DNA of 64,000 nt from Micromonospora yangpuensis (lineage in GTDB: Bacteria > Actinomycetota > Actinomycetes > Mycobacteriales > Micromonosporaceae). The stretch is from the NCBI RefSeq assembly GCF_900091615.1, contig NZ_FMIA01000002.1:496001-560000 (forward strand), in the 5' to 3' direction. Positions 63,257 through 64,000 of this stretch are shown piece after piece; position 1 is the first letter of the stretch; every line of letters starts with the position of its first letter. The notes beneath the pieces were generated by a model. That model worked only from the letters and a program-made list of their open reading frames with translations. It was not told where the DNA came from and did no database searches. Position numbers and translations under genes: made by a program.

Positions 63257-63463
63257 TCAGCGTCCGCCGTCCACCGGTACCCGCATCACCAAGGTGTTGA
63301 GCACCTGGTGGATGCTGCGCAGCCGCTCACTTATCTGGTCCAGTCGTTCGGCCTGGGCCAGCGCGGCGAGCGCCGAGCCCAGGGCGATCTGCTGGTCGGG
63401 GGTGAGGTGCTCCTGGTTGATCGTGTACAGCAGGTCGACAGTTTCGGCGATGGTGTCGGCCAC
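63257..63463 (-). CDS. Small helical hypothetical protein
   Basis: 68 residues from GTG 63463, with GGAGGAGG just upstream. Mostly amphipathic helix (DTIAETVDLLYTINQEHLTP and AERLDQISERLRSIHQVLNT), probably a coiled coil. Unknown family. It lies upstream of and in line with the LURP-one-like gene (104-bp gap). Its stop sits in an 8-bp duplication GGGTCAGC. Confidence 0.6.
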   Translation of the reverse strand: MADTIAETVDLLYTINQEHLTPDQQIALGSALAALAQAERLDQISERLRSIHQVLNTLVMRVPVDGGR

Positions 63464-63557
63464 GACTCCTCCTCCGGCGGAAGGGCAACGAGCTAAGGGC
63501 TGCGCCAACGTCGATGGAAGCGCTCCCACGCCCCCCATTTCCCAGACTGACCGCGAT

Positions 63558-64000
63558 CTATTCCTGCCGCCGGCCAGCCAGCTCGGCCAGCACCACGTCG
63601 AGGACCCGGACCGCCTCCGGCTTGGCCAGCGGGTTGTTGCCGTTGCCGCACTTCGGGGACTGGACGCAGGACGGGCAGCCGGACTCGCAGCCGCACTGGT
63701 CGATCGCCTCCCGGGTGGCCCGCAGCCACTCGGTGGCCGTCCGGTACGCCCGTTCGGCGAAGCCGGCCCCGCCGGGGTGCCCGTCGTAGACGAAGACGGT
63801 CGGGGCCTCGGTGTCCGGGTGCAGCGCGGTGGAGAGTCCGCCGATGTCCCACCGGTCGCAGGTGGCGATCAGCGGCAGCAACCCGATCGCGGCGTGTTCG
63901 GCGGCGTGCAGGGCGCCCGGGACGTCGGCCGGCTCCACCCCGGCCAGCGCCAGCGCCTGCGGCGACACGGTGAACCAGACCGCGACGGTGCGCAGCTCAC
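63558..64000 (-). CDS. DEAD/DEAH-box helicase with DUF1998 domain (C-terminal part)
   Basis: The last ~147 residues of a larger gene whose 5' part is beyond the window. GLLPLIATCDRWDIGGLST, VFVYDGHPGGAGFAERAY and the Cys cluster CGCESGCPSCVQSPKCGNGN are the DUF1998 zinc-binding tail of MrfA/Hrq1-like DNA repair helicases. The helicase core itself is not visible. Position matches Rv3649 in the mycobacterial order as I recall. Confidence 0.85.
   Translation of the reverse strand, partial: ELRTVAVWFTVSPQALALAGVEPADVPGALHAAEHAAIGLLPLIATCDRWDIGGLSTALHPDTEAPTVFVYDGHPGGAGFAERAYRTATEWLRATREAIDQCGCESGCPSCVQSPKCGNGNNPLAKPEAVRVLDVVLAELAGRRQE

Overview
The window is high-GC actinobacterial DNA with dense codon-biased genes, GTG starts, 4-bp stop/start overlaps, an ESX-type secretion locus, a 6C small RNA and a tad/ssd locus. 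Gene content and order point to the Micromonosporaceae (Micromonospora/Salinispora-like). That placement is inferred from synteny and family knowledge, not from a marker-gene comparison.

Region 1 (0.3-27 kb) is a respiratory block. It holds a menaquinone methyltransferase (menG), a geranylgeranyl-reductase-family protein (MenJ-like), the complete 14-gene NDH-1 operon nuoA-N, and a long-chain polyprenyl diphosphate synthase. Together these make the quinone and the complex that reduces it. A near-consensus Rex operator (TTGTGAAGCATTTCACGA) lies in front of the reductase/nuo block. A LacI-controlled sugar ABC importer with an FAD oxidoreductase (1.1-7.1 kb) sits between menG and the reductase. 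Five nuo junctions (C/D, F/G, J/K, L/M, M/N) are bridged by 14-22-codon micro-ORFs that overlap the flanking stop and start codons.

Region 2 (27-34.8 kb) holds an MFS permease, an IclR regulator, a Tat-exported PhoX phosphatase, a SigL/RslA-like ECF sigma/anti-sigma pair, RarD, a GNAT and a small membrane protein.

Region 3 (34.9-43.4 kb) is a partial type VII secretion locus: EccE, two WXG100 proteins, a mycosin, a very long two-SseB-domain protein whose frame breaks inside an 18-bp repeat array, and a small coupled downstream gene. EccB, EccC and EccD are not in the window. It is followed by an alpha/beta hydrolase lacking its nucleophile and a secreted M6 (immune inhibitor A) peptidase.

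Region 4 (47-64 kb) follows the order I recall around M. tuberculosis Rv3667-Rv3649: acs, a degenerate Fic-like protein, a HAD phosphatase, 6C RNA, ssd, tadA-B-C, Flp-type pilin, TadE-like and TadG-like proteins, then a DUF1998 helicase cut by the window end. Between the 6C RNA and ssd lies a ~5-kb accessory insertion with a truncated fragment, a GNAT, two XRE-TPR regulators with small partner ORFs, and a membrane-anchored VHL-beta-domain protein.

Two window-wide sequence features stand out. One is a ~55-62-bp palindromic intergenic repeat in four copies. The other is a set of short tandem duplications sitting on the stop codons of at least six genes.
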